Assembly: GCA_035763125.1 (NCBI GenBank)
Contig: DASUBU010000202.1
Span: 1 to 28,503 of the forward strand
Source of the DNA: SMAG-U1939 sp035763125
GTDB taxonomy: Bacteria > Chloroflexota > Ktedonobacteria > Ktedonobacterales > JADMIN01
Direction of reading: 5' to 3'
DNA length: 28,503 nucleotides
The stretch's first letter is position 1. Each line of letters begins with the position of its first letter. The position numbers and the translations under genes were made by a program. Positions 13,791 to 22,433 of this stretch are shown here, piece by piece. The notes beneath the pieces were generated by a model. That model did not search any database. It was given only the letters and a program-made list of their open reading frames with translations, and had not been told where the DNA came from.

Positions 13791-14858
13791 ATGGCAGAGC
13801 CGGCATCGCGTGAGGCGCAGCGACGCGCGTATGGGGGACGGTGGGGCTTGCAGTCATTGATCGGTCAGCGCCTCGGCGATTATCTGCTGGAATCCGAGCT
13901 CGGCCAGGGGTCCATGGGCGCCGTCTACGCCGCGCGCCACACCGCCGATGGCAAGACGTTCGCCGTCAAGGTGCTGCTCGATACCCTCGCCGCCGACATG
14001 ATGTTCGTCACACGCTTCACTCGCGAGGCGCGCATCATCGCGCGCCTGCGCCACCCTAACATCGTGCGCGTCTACGAGGCCGGCCGCCAGGGCCAGCACC
14101 TCTACTTCGTGATGGAGTACTTCCACGGCGTCACCGTCGGCTCGATCCTGAAGGAGCGCGGCCGCCTGCCGCTCGGCCAGGCCATCGAGATCGCCGCCCA
14201 GGCCGCCGATGCGCTCGACTATGCCCACCGTGAGGGCCGTCTTGTCCACCGCGACATCAAGCCGGAGAATCTGCTCGTGGACCGCTGGTGCCGTGTCAAG
14301 ATGCTTGATTTCGGCCTCGCGCGCGTCGAGGGCTTGCAGAGCATCACGCGCGCGGGCACCGTCGTCGGCAGTCTCTATTACGTCTCGCCGGAGCAGCTGC
14401 TCGGCCGCCCTGTGGATAGTCGCGCCGATATCTACGCGCTCGGCGTCAGCTTGTACGAGATGGTCACCGGGCAGCGGCCCTATCGCGGCCAGAATCTCAC
14501 CGACATGAGCCGCGCGATCCTCTCTGGCGCCGCCATTCCCCCCAGCCAGCTCGAGCCGGCCGTTACGCCTGAGCTGGAGCGTGTCATCGCGCACGCCATG
14601 CTCCGCGACCCCGACCAACGTTACGCGCGCGCAGGCGAGTTGTGTGAAGATCTGCGCGCATTGCAGGCAGCCCACCCGGCGCCCGCGGAGAGCGCCATCA
14701 CCGCGGAGAGCGAGCCGCAACGCCCACTGGCTGATGCGCCGCCAAACGGTCCGTTCCGCCGCAGAACGCTCGTCCCTGTCGCGCCTCCTCAGCCACAGCT
14801 GCCACAGGAGCAGCCGCCTGCCACCCGTGGCTACCCTCCGCGCCGGCCCGACGACTGA
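13791..14858 (+). CDS. Soluble Hanks-type serine/threonine protein kinase
   Basis: This protein of 355 residues has a complete catalytic domain from about 28 to 290. It contains the glycine loop GQGSMG (38-43), ATP-anchoring Lys60, Glu79 of helix C, HRDIKPEN (153-160) with catalytic Asp155, DFG (173-175) and SPE (199-201), so it should be active. No membrane segment or PASTA/sensor domain follows. The tail (295-355) is Ala/Pro/Arg-rich and probably disordered. The start is uncertain: no ribosome binding site is evident before ATG 13791, the in-frame ATG at 13776 or the TTG at 13848. It lies between panB and a DNA methyltransferase gene. Substrates cannot be inferred; the nearby 2-oxoglutarate dehydrogenase is regulated by phosphorylation in actinobacteria, but via OdhI/GarA, which is not seen here. 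Confidence 0.92.
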   Translation: MAEPASREAQRRAYGGRWGLQSLIGQRLGDYLLESELGQGSMGAVYAARHTADGKTFAVKVLLDTLAADMMFVTRFTREARIIARLRHPNIVRVYEAGRQGQHLYFVMEYFHGVTVGSILKERGRLPLGQAIEIAAQAADALDYAHREGRLVHRDIKPENLLVDRWCRVKMLDFGLARVEGLQSITRAGTVVGSLYYVSPEQLLGRPVDSRADIYALGVSLYEMVTGQRPYRGQNLTDMSRAILSGAAIPPSQLEPAVTPELERVIAHAMLRDPDQRYARAGELCEDLRALQAAHPAPAESAITAESEPQRPLADAPPNGPFRRRTLVPVAPPQPQLPQEQPPATRGYPPRRPDD

Positions 14859-14927
14859 TGGCAGGCTGATCCACCAGCCATCTGGCGCCTTCAGTCCGCT
14901 GACAAACCGCGCTCTGAGGAGGCGCGC

Positions 14928-16304
14928 ATGGATACATCGCGCGAAGCCGCCGATCAGAACACCGATGCCGCTGGTGCGCCGGAGCGCTTCGGCCTGAGCT
15001 GGCCGGGCAAACGCGCCGCCGCACGGTTGGCGAGCGACGCGCCGTCTGGGATCCTCGTAGCCGAGCCGTCGCGCTCCCGCGCGTGGGAGACCACGCGCCA
15101 CGTCTTCGTCGAGGGCGACAACCTTGACGCGCTCAAACTGTGGCAGGCCGAGCTGGTGGGACAGGTCAAGCTCATCTACATTGACCCCCCCTATAACACG
15201 GGAAATGCCTTCACCTATCCCGATGCCTTCGCGCTTCGGCACCACGCCAAGAGCGACGCGGGCGCGGACGCCGGCCAGCGCCATGCCCGCTGGCTCTCGA
15301 TGCTCTACCCGCGCCTGCTGCTCGCGCGGACGCTCCTGCGCTCGGACGGCGCGATCTTCGTCAGCATAGACGACCACGAGCACCATACACTACGCCTGCT
15401 GCTGGACGAGGTCTTCGATGCGCGCAATTTCGTCGCCACGCTCGTCTGGAAAGGGCGCGGCGGACGCCAGGCGAGCGCGCACCTCGCCGCACTGCACGAA
15501 TACATCCTGCTCTACGCGCGCGACAAGTCGGCCTTCACCGCCGGCCGGATGCCGCGCGCGGGTGACACCTATCCGCAGCGCGATCCGCGCAGCGGGCGGC
15601 GCTACAAGACGCGCCTGGCTCGCAAATGGGGCAACGACAGCCGGCGCGACGACCGCCCCAGGCTCTACTACCCCGTCACAGCGCCCGACGGCAGCGGACT
15701 CTATCCCATGCGGTCGGATGGCACGCCCGGCCGCTGGCGCTGGGGCCTGGAGCGCATGGCCGCCGCACTGGCCGCGGGCGACCTCGAATTCGTTCGCAGT
15801 GGCGAGGGCTGGCAGCTCTACGAGAAGGTCTACGAGCCGCCGGCCGGGACCCGCGCGTACCAGCGCTACAGCACATGGCTGGACGACGCCGGCACCACTG
15901 CCGACGGCACGGCGGAGATGTGCGCGCTGCTGGGTGATGAGGGCGAGCCGCCGTTCACCTATCCCAAGCCCACCGCCCTCTTGCGCCGGCTGCTGCGCAT
16001 CGCGGATACCAGCGGCGACGACCTGATCCTCGATTTCTTCGCCGGATCCGGCACCACCGGCCATGCAGTCCTCCAGATGAATCGCGAGGAGGGTGGCCAG
16101 CGGCGCTACGTGCTCGTCCAATCGTCCGAGCCAACGGGCGATCCGCGTTACCCGGCGATCAGCGACCTCACACGCGCGCGGCTCGCCGCCGCGGCCGACC
16201 ACCTGCACGCCACGAACCCCACGCCAAACCAGGCGCCGCACCCTGGCGACGAGGATCTCGGCTTCCGCAGCTATCGTGTCTCTGCTCCGCCGCCCGCTCT
16301 CTAA
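14928..16304 (+). CDS. Type III Mod-like site-specific DNA methyltransferase (beta class), orphan
   Basis: A predicted N6-adenine (or N4-cytosine) DNA methyltransferase of 458 residues. The N-terminal ERFGLSWPGKRAAARLA resembles type III Mod subunits. Motif IV DPPYNTGN lies at 86-93 and motif I DFFAGSGTTGHAV at about 369-381; this order (IV before I) defines the beta class. The ~200 residues between (about 170-340) would hold the target recognition region. Start ATG 14928 is preceded by GAGGAGG with a 5-base spacer. It is shorter than typical type III Mod proteins (around 600 residues), and no Res helicase/nuclease gene lies on either side. It therefore looks like a solitary methyltransferase with a regulatory role, or the remnant of a restriction system. 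Confidence 0.9.
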   Translation: MDTSREAADQNTDAAGAPERFGLSWPGKRAAARLASDAPSGILVAEPSRSRAWETTRHVFVEGDNLDALKLWQAELVGQVKLIYIDPPYNTGNAFTYPDAFALRHHAKSDAGADAGQRHARWLSMLYPRLLLARTLLRSDGAIFVSIDDHEHHTLRLLLDEVFDARNFVATLVWKGRGGRQASAHLAALHEYILLYARDKSAFTAGRMPRAGDTYPQRDPRSGRRYKTRLARKWGNDSRRDDRPRLYYPVTAPDGSGLYPMRSDGTPGRWRWGLERMAAALAAGDLEFVRSGEGWQLYEKVYEPPAGTRAYQRYSTWLDDAGTTADGTAEMCALLGDEGEPPFTYPKPTALLRRLLRIADTSGDDLILDFFAGSGTTGHAVLQMNREEGGQRRYVLVQSSEPTGDPRYPAISDLTRARLAAAADHLHATNPTPNQAPHPGDEDLGFRSYRVSAPPPAL

Positions 16305-16404
16305 GCGCCGACATGTGGTAAGCTATAAGGTGGCGACCGCGCGGATGTGTTGTAACTCAACTCTCTTGGCAAACAGAAGCGGCGCGGCTAGGATCGAGCG
16401 CGAG

Positions 16405-19400
16405 ATGATGAGCTTCTGGGACGACTTCTACGGCCCCAATGCGGGCTACGCGCTGGAACTTTACGAGCGCTATCTGCGCGACCCTGAGTCAGTGGATGCG
16501 GCCACGCGCGCCCGCTTCGCCGCGCTCTCGCCCGATCAGGTCGCCGTACTGGATGCAGCGCTCACCGCGACCGCGGCCCCAGCGCTGCCCGCCGCATCTG
16601 CCCCAGCCACGACTGGCGCGGGAACCACCGTCGCCGCCCGGGCCGGAGGGCAAGAGGCGAGTGCTTCCGCACCTGCTGCTGTCGCCACGCGGCCGATCCC
16701 AATGCCCGCCCCATCTGGCAACGGCGCCACAGCCGCTTCGCCAGCGCCACTTGCCGGAGAAGGCAGCGTGGAGCCGGCGATATTGATTCCCGACGTGACG
16801 CTCATCGTGCGCGCCGCGCGGCTCGCCCGTAGCATCCGTGAGTACGGCCACCTCGCCGCGCGGATTGATCCGCTCGGCACAGCCGGCCCCGGCGACCCGA
16901 TGCTCGACCCCGCCACGCATGACCTCACGGACGCCGAGCTTGCCGCGCTGCCGGCTTCCATCGTCTGGCCCTCCGCAGGCCCGCGAGACGGCACCTTTCT
17001 GGACGCCATCCGGCGCCTGCGCGCGATCTACGAGGGCACCATCGGCTACGACTTCGACCACGTCCAGGATTACGCCGAGCGCGCCTGGCTGCACGATAAC
17101 GTCGAGGCCGGCACCTTTCGCGACCCGCTGCCCTCCGACGAACGCCGCGCTGTCCTGCGCCGGCTGGTCGAGGTCGCCGAGTTCGAGCGCTTTCTGCATA
17201 CCACCTTCCAGGGCCAGAAGCGCTTCTCGATCGAGGGTCTGGATGTGCTCGTCCCCATGCTGGACGAGCTGATCCACGAGGCCGCCATCGCCGGCACGCG
17301 CGAAGTGCTGATCGGCATGGCGCACCGCGGGCGGCTGAGCGTCCTCGCGCATGTCCTCAAGAAGCCGTTCGCCACGATCTTCGCCGAATTCCACAAGGCG
17401 CCCAACAAAGAGCTGGTCCCTTCCGAAGGATCAGCAGGCATCAACTACGGCTGGACCGGCGACGTCAAGTACCATCTCGGCGCCAGCAAGCTGGTCCGCG
17501 AGAGCGATCTCGTCCAGGTGCAGCTCACGCTTGCCCACAATCCCAGTCACCTCGAATTCGTCAATCCGGTGGTCGAGGGCTATACCCGCGCCGCGCAAGA
17601 GACGCGCGACGCGCCCGGATCACCGCGCCAACATCCCAACATCGCGCTGGCCGTCACCATCCACGGCGACGCCGCCTTTCCGGGCGAAGGCGTGGTCGCC
17701 GAGACGCTCAATCTCTCGCGGCTGCCCGGCTACCAGACCGGCGGCACCGTTCACGTCATTGCCAACAATCAGATCGGCTTCACCACTACGGCCGGCGAGG
17801 GCCGCTCGACGCTCTACGCCAGCGATCTCGCCAAGGGCTTCGAGATTCCCATCATCCACGTCAACGCCGATGACGTCGAGGGCTGCCTGAGCGTCGTGCG
17901 GCTGGCGCATGCCTACCGCCAGCGCTTCCACAAAGACATTCTGATTGATCTGGTCGGCTACAGGCGCTGGGGCCACAACGAGGGTGACGAGCCGGCCTTC
18001 ACTCAGCCTGTGCTCTACGGCCGCATCGCCGAGCATCCCGAGGTGGCACGGCTCTATGCGGAGGAGCTCGAAGAAGAGGACATCGCGACGGCTGAGGACG
18101 TGGCGCGCATGCACGAGGACGCTGTCGCCCAGCTCAAAGCCGCCTATGCCATGCTCGACGCCGCCACGCCCGAGACGCCCGAGGCGCTGCCCATCTCGCC
18201 CCCATTGGCCGACTTCAGTACGCCGGTTCCAGCCGGCGAGCTGCGTGCGATCAATGAGGCACTGCTCGCGCGACCGGAGGGCTTCTCCACGCCGCCACGG
18301 CTGGAGCGCCTGTTGCTGCGGCGGCGGGAGCATCTCGAGAAGCCGAGCGGGATTGACTGGGCGCACGCCGAGGCGCTGGCGTTCGGCGCGATCCTGGCTG
18401 CCGGCACGCCAATCCGGATGACAGGACAGGACACCGAGCGTGGCACCTTCAGCCAGCGCCATCTGGTGCTGCACGACGTCCATACCGGTCGCCCTTACAC
18501 GCCGCTGCAGGCGCTGCCCCAGGCTCGCGCGTCGTTCGCCGTCTACAACAGTCCGCTCTCCGAGGCCGCCGCGCTGGGCTTCGAGTACGGCTATAGCGTC
18601 CACGCACCGACCACGCTCGTCCTATGGGAGGCCCAGTTCGGCGACTTCGCCAACGCCGCGCAGGTGCTGATAGACCAATTCATCGCCGCCGGGCGGGCCA
18701 AGTGGCGGCAGATGCCCGGGCTCGTGCTGCTGCTGCCGCATGGCTATGAGGGTCAGGGCCCGGAGCATTCCAGTGGCCGGGTCGAGCGCTACCTGCAGCT
18801 CGCCGCGGAGGACAACCTGCGCGTCGCCAACTGCACGACCGCCGCGCAGTACTACCATCTGCTGCGGGCACAGGCTGCCACGCTGGCCGCCGCGCCGCGC
18901 CCGCTGATCCTGATGACGCCCAAGAGCCTGCTGCGCCATCCGCGGGCGGCTACCAGTCTGGCCGATCTCGCTACGGGCCACTTCCAGCCGGTTCTCGACG
19001 ACCCGACGGCCGCCGACCGGCGCGAGCGCGTCACGCGCCTGATTCTGTGCAGCGGCAAGGTGGCGGTGGACGTGGCCGCAGCCGCTGAGGGCCACACCGA
19101 AACGGAGCGCGTAGCCGTCGCACGTGTCGAGCTGCTCTATCCGTTCCCAGCCGAGGCGATACGCGGCATCATCGCGACGTATCCACATCTCGCTGAGTTC
19201 GTCTGGCTGCAAGAGGAGCCGCGCAACATGGGCGCCTGGAGCTACATCGCCCCGCGTCTGGAGCCGCTGCTGCCGGCGGGCGTGGTGCTGCGCTATGAGG
19301 GACGCCCCGAGCGCGCCAGCCCGGCCGAAGGTCTGGCCGAGATGCACGCGGCCGAGCAGGCGCGCATGGTCGAATCCGTCCTGGCTGCGAACGGGTCAAG

Positions 19401-19431
19401 AATGGAAGGGGAGGTGGGACATGGCGGTTGA
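16405..19431 (+). CDS. sucA: 2-oxoglutarate dehydrogenase E1 component
   Basis: The ThDP-dependent decarboxylase of the 2-oxoglutarate dehydrogenase complex in the TCA cycle. The N-terminal E2-binding segment FWDDFYGPNAGYALELYERYL is followed by an Ala/Pro-rich linker (about 52-124), then the catalytic body. Landmarks are MAHRGRLSVLAHVL (His307), the ThDP/metal motif beginning GDAAFPGEG (421) and ending NNQIGFTT (454), and RWGHNEGDEPAFTQP. At 1008 residues it is longer than E. coli SucA (933), mostly because of the linker. ATG 16405 is chosen as it begins the family N-terminus; AGGA lies 11 bases upstream, and ATG 16408 is equally possible. The upstream open frame overlaps the methyltransferase gene and is not coding. 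It overlaps sucB by 11 bp. Confidence 0.96.
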   Translation: MMSFWDDFYGPNAGYALELYERYLRDPESVDAATRARFAALSPDQVAVLDAALTATAAPALPAASAPATTGAGTTVAARAGGQEASASAPAAVATRPIPMPAPSGNGATAASPAPLAGEGSVEPAILIPDVTLIVRAARLARSIREYGHLAARIDPLGTAGPGDPMLDPATHDLTDAELAALPASIVWPSAGPRDGTFLDAIRRLRAIYEGTIGYDFDHVQDYAERAWLHDNVEAGTFRDPLPSDERRAVLRRLVEVAEFERFLHTTFQGQKRFSIEGLDVLVPMLDELIHEAAIAGTREVLIGMAHRGRLSVLAHVLKKPFATIFAEFHKAPNKELVPSEGSAGINYGWTGDVKYHLGASKLVRESDLVQVQLTLAHNPSHLEFVNPVVEGYTRAAQETRDAPGSPRQHPNIALAVTIHGDAAFPGEGVVAETLNLSRLPGYQTGGTVHVIANNQIGFTTTAGEGRSTLYASDLAKGFEIPIIHVNADDVEGCLSVVRLAHAYRQRFHKDILIDLVGYRRWGHNEGDEPAFTQPVLYGRIAEHPEVARLYAEELEEEDIATAEDVARMHEDAVAQLKAAYAMLDAATPETPEALPISPPLADFSTPVPAGELRAINEALLARPEGFSTPPRLERLLLRRREHLEKPSGIDWAHAEALAFGAILAAGTPIRMTGQDTERGTFSQRHLVLHDVHTGRPYTPLQALPQARASFAVYNSPLSEAAALGFEYGYSVHAPTTLVLWEAQFGDFANAAQVLIDQFIAAGRAKWRQMPGLVLLLPHGYEGQGPEHSSGRVERYLQLAAEDNLRVANCTTAAQYYHLLRAQAATLAAAPRPLILMTPKSLLRHPRAATSLADLATGHFQPVLDDPTAADRRERVTRLILCSGKVAVDVAAAAEGHTETERVAVARVELLYPFPAEAIRGIIATYPHLAEFVWLQEEPRNMGAWSYIAPRLEPLLPAGVVLRYEGRPERASPAEGLAEMHAAEQARMVESVLAANGSRMEGEVGHGG

Positions 19432-20752
19432 GCTGACGGTCCCGCAACTGGGAGAATCCATCGTCGAGGCCACCGTCGGCCATTGGCTGAAGGCGGAGGG
19501 CGCGCAGGTCGCCGAGGGCGAGACGCTGGTCGAGCTGGAGACCGACAAGGTGAACGTGGAGGTTGCCGCTCCCGCGGCTGGGGTGATTGAGCGCATCCTC
19601 AAGCCCGAAGGTGAGACAGTCGCCATCGGCGACGTGCTGGCTGTGGTCGCGCCGGCCGGCGAGGCGTCGGCGGCTCCCCCGGCCGCCCAGCCCGCAGCGG
19701 CCCCCGCGACAATCTCCGCCACTGCCCGCGAAGATGGCGCCGCGCACGCCGCGCCAGTGGTCACGCCGGTTGCCCGCCGCATGGCGGAGGAGCACGGCGT
19801 TGACCTCACGCGGATTACCGGCACGGGCGCCGGCGGCCGCATCACACAGGACGATGTCACAGCGTACCTGAAGGCCCAATCCCAGCCGCAGCCGCAGCTG
19901 CAGCCGCAGCCCAGCCCTGCGCTTGCCGCTCGGTCTGCTAGCATGCCCGCTGCTCCCGGTTTGCCACCCGCCGCGCACGTTGCCAGCCCCGCCCCCGCGG
20001 CTCCTGTCGCGCCAGCCGCGCCACCTGTTGCGCCGGCGCCATCCGCGGCCGGCCGCACTGAGGAGCGCGTGCGCATGTCGCGGCGGCGGCAGACGATTGC
20101 GCGGCGACTGGTCGAGGCACAGCATACCGCCGCCATGCTGACCACCTTCAACGAAGTGGATATGAGCGCGATCCTCGAGCTGCGCGCCCGCCGCCGCGAG
20201 GCCTTCAAGCAGGCGCACGGCGTCAGCCTCGGCTTCATGTCATTTTTCACCAAGGCGGTGATCGGCGCGCTCAAGGCCTACCCGCACCTGAACGCCGAGA
20301 TCCAGGGCGATGAGATGGTCCTCAAGCACTACTTCGACATCGGCATCGCCGTCTCGACCGACGAGGGGCTGGTGGTGCCGGTGCTGCGCGATGCCGATCG
20401 CCTGACCTTCGCCCAGATCGAGCAGGGCATCGCCGAGCTGGCGCAGAAGGCGCGTAACCGCACCCTCAGCCTGGAGGACCTGCAAGGCGGCACTTTCACC
20501 ATCACCAATGGCGGCGTCTTCGGCTCGTTGCTCTCCACGCCCATCCTTAACGCGCCGCAGGTTGGCATCCTGGGCATGCACAAGATCGAGGAGCGTCCCA
20601 TCGCCCTCAACGGCCAGGTCGTGATCCACCCCATGATGTACCTCGCCGTGTCGTACGACCACCGCATCGTGGATGGCGCGGAGGCGGTCAGCTTCCTCGT
20701 GCGCGTCAAGGAGCTGCTCGAAGACCCCGAGAAGCTGCTGCTGGAGGCGTGA
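19421..20752 (+). CDS. sucB: Dihydrolipoamide succinyltransferase, E2 of 2-oxoglutarate dehydrogenase
   Basis: The E2 core of the complex has 443 residues. The lipoyl domain (1-77) has ETDKVNVEV with lipoylated Lys43. The E3/E1-binding domain (about 113-149) reads TPVARRMAEEHGVDL then GTGAGGRITQDDV. A long Ala/Pro/Gln linker follows (150-215). The acyltransferase domain ends in SYDHRIVDG with catalytic His414 and Asp418. The ATG at 19421 has GGGGAGG upstream and overlaps the sucA stop by 11 bp, so translation is coupled. Only one lipoyl domain is present. An E3 (lpd) gene is not in the window and must be supplied from elsewhere. Confidence 0.96.
   Translation: MAVELTVPQLGESIVEATVGHWLKAEGAQVAEGETLVELETDKVNVEVAAPAAGVIERILKPEGETVAIGDVLAVVAPAGEASAAPPAAQPAAAPATISATAREDGAAHAAPVVTPVARRMAEEHGVDLTRITGTGAGGRITQDDVTAYLKAQSQPQPQLQPQPSPALAARSASMPAAPGLPPAAHVASPAPAAPVAPAAPPVAPAPSAAGRTEERVRMSRRRQTIARRLVEAQHTAAMLTTFNEVDMSAILELRARRREAFKQAHGVSLGFMSFFTKAVIGALKAYPHLNAEIQGDEMVLKHYFDIGIAVSTDEGLVVPVLRDADRLTFAQIEQGIAELAQKARNRTLSLEDLQGGTFTITNGGVFGSLLSTPILNAPQVGILGMHKIEERPIALNGQVVIHPMMYLAVSYDHRIVDGAEAVSFLVRVKELLEDPEKLLLEA
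19883..19912 (+). repeat. Hexanucleotide CAGCCG-type repeat within sucB linker
   Basis: Five successive six-base units of the form CAGCCG (with CAGCTG and CAGCCC variants) encode alternating Gln-Pro/Leu residues in the flexible linker after the E3-binding domain. Such tracts can change length by slippage without affecting the domains. Confidence 0.7.
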
Positions 20753-20803
20753 TACGCTGTGGGCTGCGCGGTTGAACATGCACAAGTGCGGAGTAACGTG
20801 CTT

Positions 20804-21937
20804 CTAGGAGTCCCTGCCCAGCATGCGCTTGATCTCGTACAGCGCTCGCATGCTATAGAGAGCGGCGCGTCTGGAGACGAGCCCGGATATCGGCGCGATG
20901 ACGACATGCCCTAGCCCAGCGTCTCCAAACTTCCTCAGCTTCCGTGCCACCTGTTCTGGGGTTCCCCAGAGCAGCAGGCCCTCCTGGAGCAGCTCCGGGG
21001 GCACAGCAGCGATAGCCGCTTCAATCGTCTTCCGATCATAGCGTTCAGGCACAATGTCCACATAGCCGCGGAGCCGCTCCCCAAACGGATGCTCCCGTCC
21101 GAGCTTGTGCCAGAGTTCCGCTGGCGCCGACAGCCCAAAGGCACGAATTACCTTGGTGTCCAGCATTGCCTGGGTCTCGTGCTCGGTGGGGCCAATTACC
21201 GCGAAGCGGTGTAGGGCTGGGGTGATGCTCTCCGGGTCGCGCCCTGCGTCGCGGGCAGCCGCGTGGATCACCGCGAGTTTGCTCGCATAGTCGGCCGGAG
21301 AGATGATCATCGTCGGATACCAGCCATCGCCATACAACCCCGTCAGCCGCAACATGCGTGGGCCGTGGGCTCCGACCCAGATCGCAGGGGTCTTGCCTGC
21401 CGGCGCCTTGAGGTCCAGCCGCGCCCCATCTAGGCGGTAGTACTCGCCCTCAAAACTGACTGGCCCAGTTGAGCGGAAGCACATGCGGATGATCTTGAGC
21501 GCCTCCTCGAGACGGCCGACAGGATGGGAGAAATCGAACCCGTAGGGCTCAATGTTGAGGCGCTCCCCGGCGCCGATGCCGAGAATAGGCGCCCGTTTGG
21601 TCATGTGGGCCAGGGTCAACATGGCCTGAGCGATCACGACAGGATGACGGCGGATTGCATCGGTCACGCCTACGCCAAGACGCATCCGGCCCACCTGCGA
21701 GGCGAGGCGACCCAGGAAGACCTGATAATCGAAATGTTCGTGGGGTGTGGGTCGTTGAGCCGCGATCCAGCTCAGCTCCCGATCCCAAATCGCCGTCGGG
21801 AAGATATTCTGGAAATGGTCGATGGCCATGATCGAATCCAGCCGCATCAGCCGAGCGAACAGGACGAACAACTCGGTGGTACGGAGCGGGGGCTGCGTTC
21901 CGATCTGCAGACCGACGGCAATCTTGCGAGCGACCAT
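20804..21937 (-). CDS. LLM-class flavin/F420-dependent oxidoreductase (Mer-like)
   Basis: A TIM-barrel protein of 377 residues related to F420-dependent methylenetetrahydromethanopterin reductase. It begins MVARKIAVGLQIGTQPPLRTTELF, with SIMAIDHFQNIFP, GRMRLGVGVTDAIRRHPVVIAQAMLTL, LGIGAGERLNIEPYGFDF and PAIWVGAHGPRMLRLTGLYGDGWYPT, all typical of the family. Start ATG 21937 has AGGGGG five bases upstream. It converges with sucB; only 51 bp separate the stops and no terminator is evident. It belongs to a different subgroup from the LLM protein at 3030-3974, being longer and carrying an N-terminal extension and a different active-site loop. The F420 operon in the same window supports F420 as cofactor; substrate unknown. 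Confidence 0.85.
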   Translation of the reverse strand: MVARKIAVGLQIGTQPPLRTTELFVLFARLMRLDSIMAIDHFQNIFPTAIWDRELSWIAAQRPTPHEHFDYQVFLGRLASQVGRMRLGVGVTDAIRRHPVVIAQAMLTLAHMTKRAPILGIGAGERLNIEPYGFDFSHPVGRLEEALKIIRMCFRSTGPVSFEGEYYRLDGARLDLKAPAGKTPAIWVGAHGPRMLRLTGLYGDGWYPTMIISPADYASKLAVIHAAARDAGRDPESITPALHRFAVIGPTEHETQAMLDTKVIRAFGLSAPAELWHKLGREHPFGERLRGYVDIVPERYDRKTIEAAIAAVPPELLQEGLLLWGTPEQVARKLRKFGDAGLGHVVIAPISGLVSRRAALYSMRALYEIKRMLGRDS

Positions 21938-21983
21938 GTCATCCCCCTAGTACCGACGCCCGTTGGCTGGCGCTGTTGCGTGC

Positions 21984-22433
21984 CTATGAGCGTGCTTTGG
22001 TCGCGCCCGCTGGCTCTATCTCGACCTTGACCCAGCCCAGCGCGCGACGGTCAAACTCCTTGCAGGCGGCCATCGTGCCGCGGACTGGCCTGTACTGCGT
22101 CACAAAGCGTGTCGGATCTGTGACTTTCCACTGCACCACCTTCAGCAGCAGCGGGATGTGGCGCCGATGCGGGCAGTCGCCCACCTTGATTGCCAAGCTC
22201 TTGCCTATCGCCGCGCCAGTGGGGAAGAACTGATCGGTCCTGGGGTACAGGCCGATGTTTCCCAGCGTGCCCGCCTCCGGCAGCGCCTCCACCGCCCAGA
22301 TGTGCTCCTGCGACGGCGCGTTGCCGGGCTGCCCCTTGCCGTCTGCGAGGCGCGGCGCCAGGCGCACACGGGCCGCACGTTGCGTGCCGTCCGCGACCAA
22401 ACTATGGTGCAACGCTATGGCAGGGCCACCCAC
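21984..22433 (-). CDS. Hypothetical protein, unrecognised
   Basis: An open frame of 149 codons that I do not recognise. Its codons mostly end in G or C, as in the neighbouring genes, which supports real coding. The central part reads EHIWAVEALPEAGTLGNIGLYP then GKSLAIKVGDCPHRRHIPLLL and VVQWKVTDP. It is rich in basic residues and has no signal peptide or membrane helix. The start taken is GTG 22433, inside the end of mutY (19-bp overlap), with GAGGG nine bases upstream; a later start is possible. The first ~45 residues are low in structure-forming residues. It could be a small stand-alone protein or a fragment of a larger decayed gene. It lies 46 bp before the LLM start on the same strand. 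Confidence 0.45.
   Translation of the reverse strand: MGGPAIALHHSLVADGTQRAARVRLAPRLADGKGQPGNAPSQEHIWAVEALPEAGTLGNIGLYPRTDQFFPTGAAIGKSLAIKVGDCPHRRHIPLLLKVVQWKVTDPTRFVTQYRPVRGTMAACKEFDRRALGWVKVEIEPAGATKARS

Noticed and set aside
16324..16329. TATAAG as a -10 box for sucA
   Set aside because: No acceptable -35 hexamer at 16-18 bp; too weak to list as a promoter.
16093..16404. Upstream extension of sucA into the methyltransferase gene
   Set aside because: It lies in a different frame across the methyltransferase C-terminus and the gap; the SucA family N-terminus begins at 16405.
19169..20218. 349-codon minus-strand frame opposite sucA/sucB
   Set aside because: Antisense shadow; the plus strand carries full E1/E2 motifs across the same bases.
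20753..20803. Terminator between convergent sucB and the LLM gene
   Set aside because: No stem followed by a T-run could be drawn in the 51-bp gap.
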